A stretch of 64,000 nt of DNA, from contig OY783198.1 of assembly GCA_963678675.1 (NCBI GenBank), positions 315,001-379,000 of the forward strand, read 5' to 3'. Position 1 is the stretch's first letter, and every line of letters begins with the position of its first letter. The stretch is from Xiphydria camelus. Its lineage: Eukaryota; Arthropoda; Insecta; Hymenoptera; Xiphydriidae. The notes under the pieces are model-generated. The model ran no database searches, was not told the DNA's origin, and worked only from the letters and a program-made list of their open reading frames with translations. Shown piece by piece: positions 60,979 through 64,000 of this stretch. The position numbers and the translations under genes were made by a program.

Positions 60979-61574
60979 GTGAGAGAACGACGAGAAAATG
61001 AAGAAGTAAACTAAAGAGAGGCGCGAGGTTGTTAACCCGAACCGCGTGTACACCGGGGACACTTGTGTCCGAAATCTACGCGCTTGTTTCTCTGGTGGAC
61101 GCCGCACGGAATTACATCAAATGCAGAGAGCGCGTAGTTGGCAAAACTGCAGGTTAATGAACATTGTCGCCACAGCTTCAACACCTAACCAGCGAGTTCG
61201 CACGAAATACTTTCACATACCCCCATACGTCGGTTCTATCGAATGTCGGGCGAAATACGATACGCCTCGCAATCGGCTCAGTAGCTTATCGATAATCGCG
61301 ATAAGATTCTCGATCATCGCGACCGCGTCCTTTGCCGTTTTATAACGGTTCGATCTCGTAATTATTTCCCGCGAATTCCCGGAGCGAATGAGTTCGAGAT
61401 CGTTATCCCTCGACGTAGGATGCTCACGGGAGATACCGAGGTTATTCAACTATCGTCCCGACCCGAGTAAAGAGTTTTCGAGGTGATAACAAAAATTTAA
61501 TTTCGATGCAAACTCGACTTTCCCGGTGCCGAGAGGGTGGCTTTTACTCCGTATAACGGTATCGCGCGCCATCC

Positions 61575-61604
61575 CCGAAGCCGAAGCCGAAGCCGAAGTC
61601 GAAG
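61575..61604. repeat. (CCGAAG)5 tandem repeat
   Basis: Five hexamer units, the last with one substitution (TCGAAG). Confidence 0.9.
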
Positions 61605-62187
61605 CCCGAGCCTTTACCAGGTCAGGCAGGACCAGATAGGGATACCTTCCAGTTTAAACACCCCGCCGAAAGTACTCGCCAAGCCGGGCGCACAAGCGTG
61701 CCATTGTACACGCGTTCGGCGATGTTCTACACGCAACATATTTCTTTTTTACGAAAAGAGAGGACCGAAGAATTTTCCCCGAAATTTCATCCGATCGATC
61801 TTCGCGTACCGATAAATTTAATTCTCTCGGCGAGCATACGCTGCAAGGGGAGGTCTCGTGGAACGTCGAAAGTGTTTTGCCGAATAAACGAACGCGCTCT
61901 AACCACCGGCAATGGGTATAATTACGCCCCACGGACGACCATATCGGTAGTAATTCAACCCGGGGCCCACCGAGCACGCAGCAGGGTAGTCGTGCTATTG
62001 ATTTTCTTCACCCTGCTCCGTTGAATAATCGAGAATCCCCCTTATGGTCTTCCCCCGGTTGGCATCGTGCCTCGTGTCCGCCGTACGAACCCCGTGCAGC
62101 AATCGTTGAGCGACGTGGAGTCCTTACCTTCGAGGAGAAATGAGGAAACGGGCTCGATCGCACGTATGTTCGTGTACAGTGATGAAG

Positions 62188-62320
62188 AAATAGTTATTTT
62201 CGTTATTAGGGCGTGAAGCGCTGTTTCTAACGAGTGTGAAGTTTGCCGCACGAGCGAAGCGAGTACGGCAATCACACTCGTTAGAACGGCGCGAAACAAC
62301 CGAATAACGAATTCTATTTT
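62188..62320. repeat. Inverted-repeat element with CTAACGAGTGTGA arms
   Basis: Outer words (AAATAG, TTCGTTAT) and inner words (TCTAACGAGTGTGA, TTGCCG) recur in inverted orientation around the short self-complementary centre CGAGCGAAGCGAG. Total about 130 bases, with no coding capacity. Confidence 0.75.
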
Positions 62321-62479
62321 TTGTCACTAAGTGTCAAATACGAGGTTGACGATTTCACGCACTGCGCAGGTTATTTCACGCACTGCGCAACTTTTCACGA
62401 ATTGGTGTGTGAAAGATGATTTCACATGCGTCGAGGACGCCCATGAAACCGAGTATTTGACACTGAGTGACAAAAATAT
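62316..62479. repeat. Inverted-repeat element with GTCACTNAGTGTCAAATAC ends
   Basis: The left end (TTTTTGTCACTAAGTGTC, then AAATACGAGGT) matches the inverted right end (TTTTTGTCACTCAGTGTC, then AAATACTCGGT) over about 30 bases. The interior holds two direct copies of TTTCACGCACTGCGCA (about 62355-62388). It abuts the preceding inverted repeat, so the two may be one composite element. Confidence 0.75.
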
Positions 62480-64000
62480 AATTCGATCACACACAACCAA
62501 ATGTCGTTAGGTGAATCTCCTCTTTTTTCCGCACTTCCATTTCCCCTTGACATTTTCGAAAGAATTGAAACTTTTGGACTCGAACTCTCGACTATCTTAT
62601 CTTACGAGAATCATGGAATTGTCGAAGAAATCTGAAAAAAAAACATTTTTCCCGTGAAAATAATTTTCTCGTACATAAAATTAGCGATATATCATATTTC
62701 CTTCGAGATATCGAATTAATAATGGCGATCTTCGTAATCAGCGTTAAAAAATACATGAAATAGACTGGACGAGCGATCGATTCAAGAGATTTCACTTTTG
62801 GCAAAATATCGAGGGGTATTAATTAAGCGATGGTTATCTCTCAGCCGATTAGATATTTCATTGAATTAAACGTTTCTTTCGACCGATCGTTTTCAATTCC
62901 CCTCTTTTATCAATATCAGTTGCTTCGTTCTACCAAACCTTTATTTAGCAGTCGATGACCGCTCCATTTTGTCGAGTCAAAGAATTTCTCTTCGAACCGA
63001 CTTAATTTTTGATCGGTGTAAGACAGACTCGTCGAGACTATCAAACGCTGCCTGGCCTGCCTCTGCGAACAGCGAACTTCAAACGGAGAGTCTCTCTCTG
63101 TTATACATATCGCAGATTCACAGACAGGATGTTTTCATTATGCAGCGTCGAGAGCGAGAAAAGTCCCGACGCCCCTCGCGGTCCCCGGACCGTCGACTTT
63201 ATTAAGCGATAAGTCATCTCGCGTCGCGGAGGTGGAGTCGCCCGTATGCTCAACGGGTATCGATGCGAAAGCCACGTATAGAAATCGGGACCAACAACCC
63301 CTTCGTCGTTTATATTCGCGGTACGACGAAGATTTCCATTGCAACTATATTCACAAATGTATATCATTAGGTACGCGTCACGTACCATCCGTGGATGGGC
63401 CCGGTCCATGGCAATCGTCCCACTGTGTGCCTGCATTTTACGGCCACTCACCCGTCCTCCGAGCACCGCCGTACGCGATCGGTTCGTCGCCGACTCGTAA
63501 TAATGTCGTTGGTGATACGAGCTAGGCGGTCCCCGACCGCCGAGAGTTTCGCAGCTGGCCCTTTCGGTCCTCCTCGAGAATCCACACGGGTCCATTCACC
63601 GCCGCCTTCGCGCGTGTAGGTATGGAGAGGCACCTCGTATACCTATACGCACCTATACACGCGTCGCGTCGCACGCTCTATACGCTTAGCAACACATGTT
63701 GCGCTGCGCGGGGCGAGCTCTATTGTGAAGTTTGATCGGGCGCGGATACGACGGGATTTCCACGCAACTCTCGTGATTGGCGTTCGAACCGGTGTTTTCA
63801 GCTCAGTGAAATTAATTCGGTCGAAACGCACATTTCTGTAGGGGGGAAATACATTTTTTTTTCCCCGACATACCTACCTACCTACCTACATATCGTACGT
63901 ATCACCGGTCGACTGTCCGCTATCTCGGAAACGAAACGAGATGAATGACAAAATTTCGAAACAAAAGTCACTCCGATTTCGAAGGCAAACAACTTTCGTA

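Larger units (their letters stand above)
57533..64000. other. Noncoding region downstream of pyruvate carboxylase
   Basis: The start is the pyruvate carboxylase 3' UTR. The nearest AATAAA on this strand is about 1.5 kb downstream (near 59065), so the transcript end is unresolved. No recognisable exon was found. A minus-strand open frame at about 59442-59705 has balanced composition but no homologue I recognise. Small CG and CCGAAG arrays and two adjacent inverted repeats near 62188-62479 are present. Confidence 0.5.

Noticed and set aside
1..64000. Bacterial operon, phage, defence or toxin system, or viral insertion
   Set aside because: All recognisable genes are intron-containing animal genes; no ribosome-binding-site-led gene clusters and no viral-type proteins were seen.

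Overview
This is eukaryotic nuclear DNA, most likely from an insect. Four genes with insect or animal orthology are visible, three of them split by short GT-AG introns (about 65-790 bases). The rest is microsatellite-rich noncoding DNA in which CpG dinucleotides are common. Abundant CpG, dense (GA)n, (AT)n and (ATT)n arrays and many small inverted-repeat elements would suit a hymenopteran, but that placement is inference. I see no bacterial operon, CRISPR array or phage, and no evidence of a new biological system. The unusual content is in splicing details, simple repeats inside coding exons, foldback elements and clustered regulatory words.

Layout. 1-9792 holds no recognisable exon. 9793-10809 (+) is the terminal coding exon of a TIS11/ZFP36-family CCCH zinc-finger protein, which binds AU-rich mRNA. 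Its first exon was not found. 10810-34577 is a long noncoding stretch. It holds the probable TIS11 3' UTR, GA/AT/ATT arrays, several inverted-repeat (MITE-like) elements, a cluster of perfect CRE octamers, and a 1.33 kb TA-flanked element that contains a tRNA-derived SINE. 34578-37713 (+) is a complete mitochondrial methylmalonate-semialdehyde dehydrogenase gene in 8 coding exons, with a poly(A) signal at 38016. 38870-40622 (+) is an unrecognised two-pass membrane protein with a Ser/Thr-rich outer segment and a poly-Glu tail, in 3 coding exons. 40623-51500 has no recognisable gene but contains a 252-base near-perfect hairpin. 51501-57532 (+) is a complete pyruvate carboxylase gene in 13 coding exons, one of them a 51-base symmetric microexon. 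57533-64000 is noncoding apart from small repeats and inverted-repeat elements.

The three complete genes lie on the same strand in head-to-tail order. MMSDH (valine/thymine catabolism, giving propionyl- or acetyl-CoA) and pyruvate carboxylase (anaplerotic oxaloacetate) are both mitochondrial enzymes feeding central carbon metabolism. Nothing in the sequence suggests that they are co-regulated. All exon junctions given were read by hand from GT/AG sites and reading-frame continuity, without transcript data.
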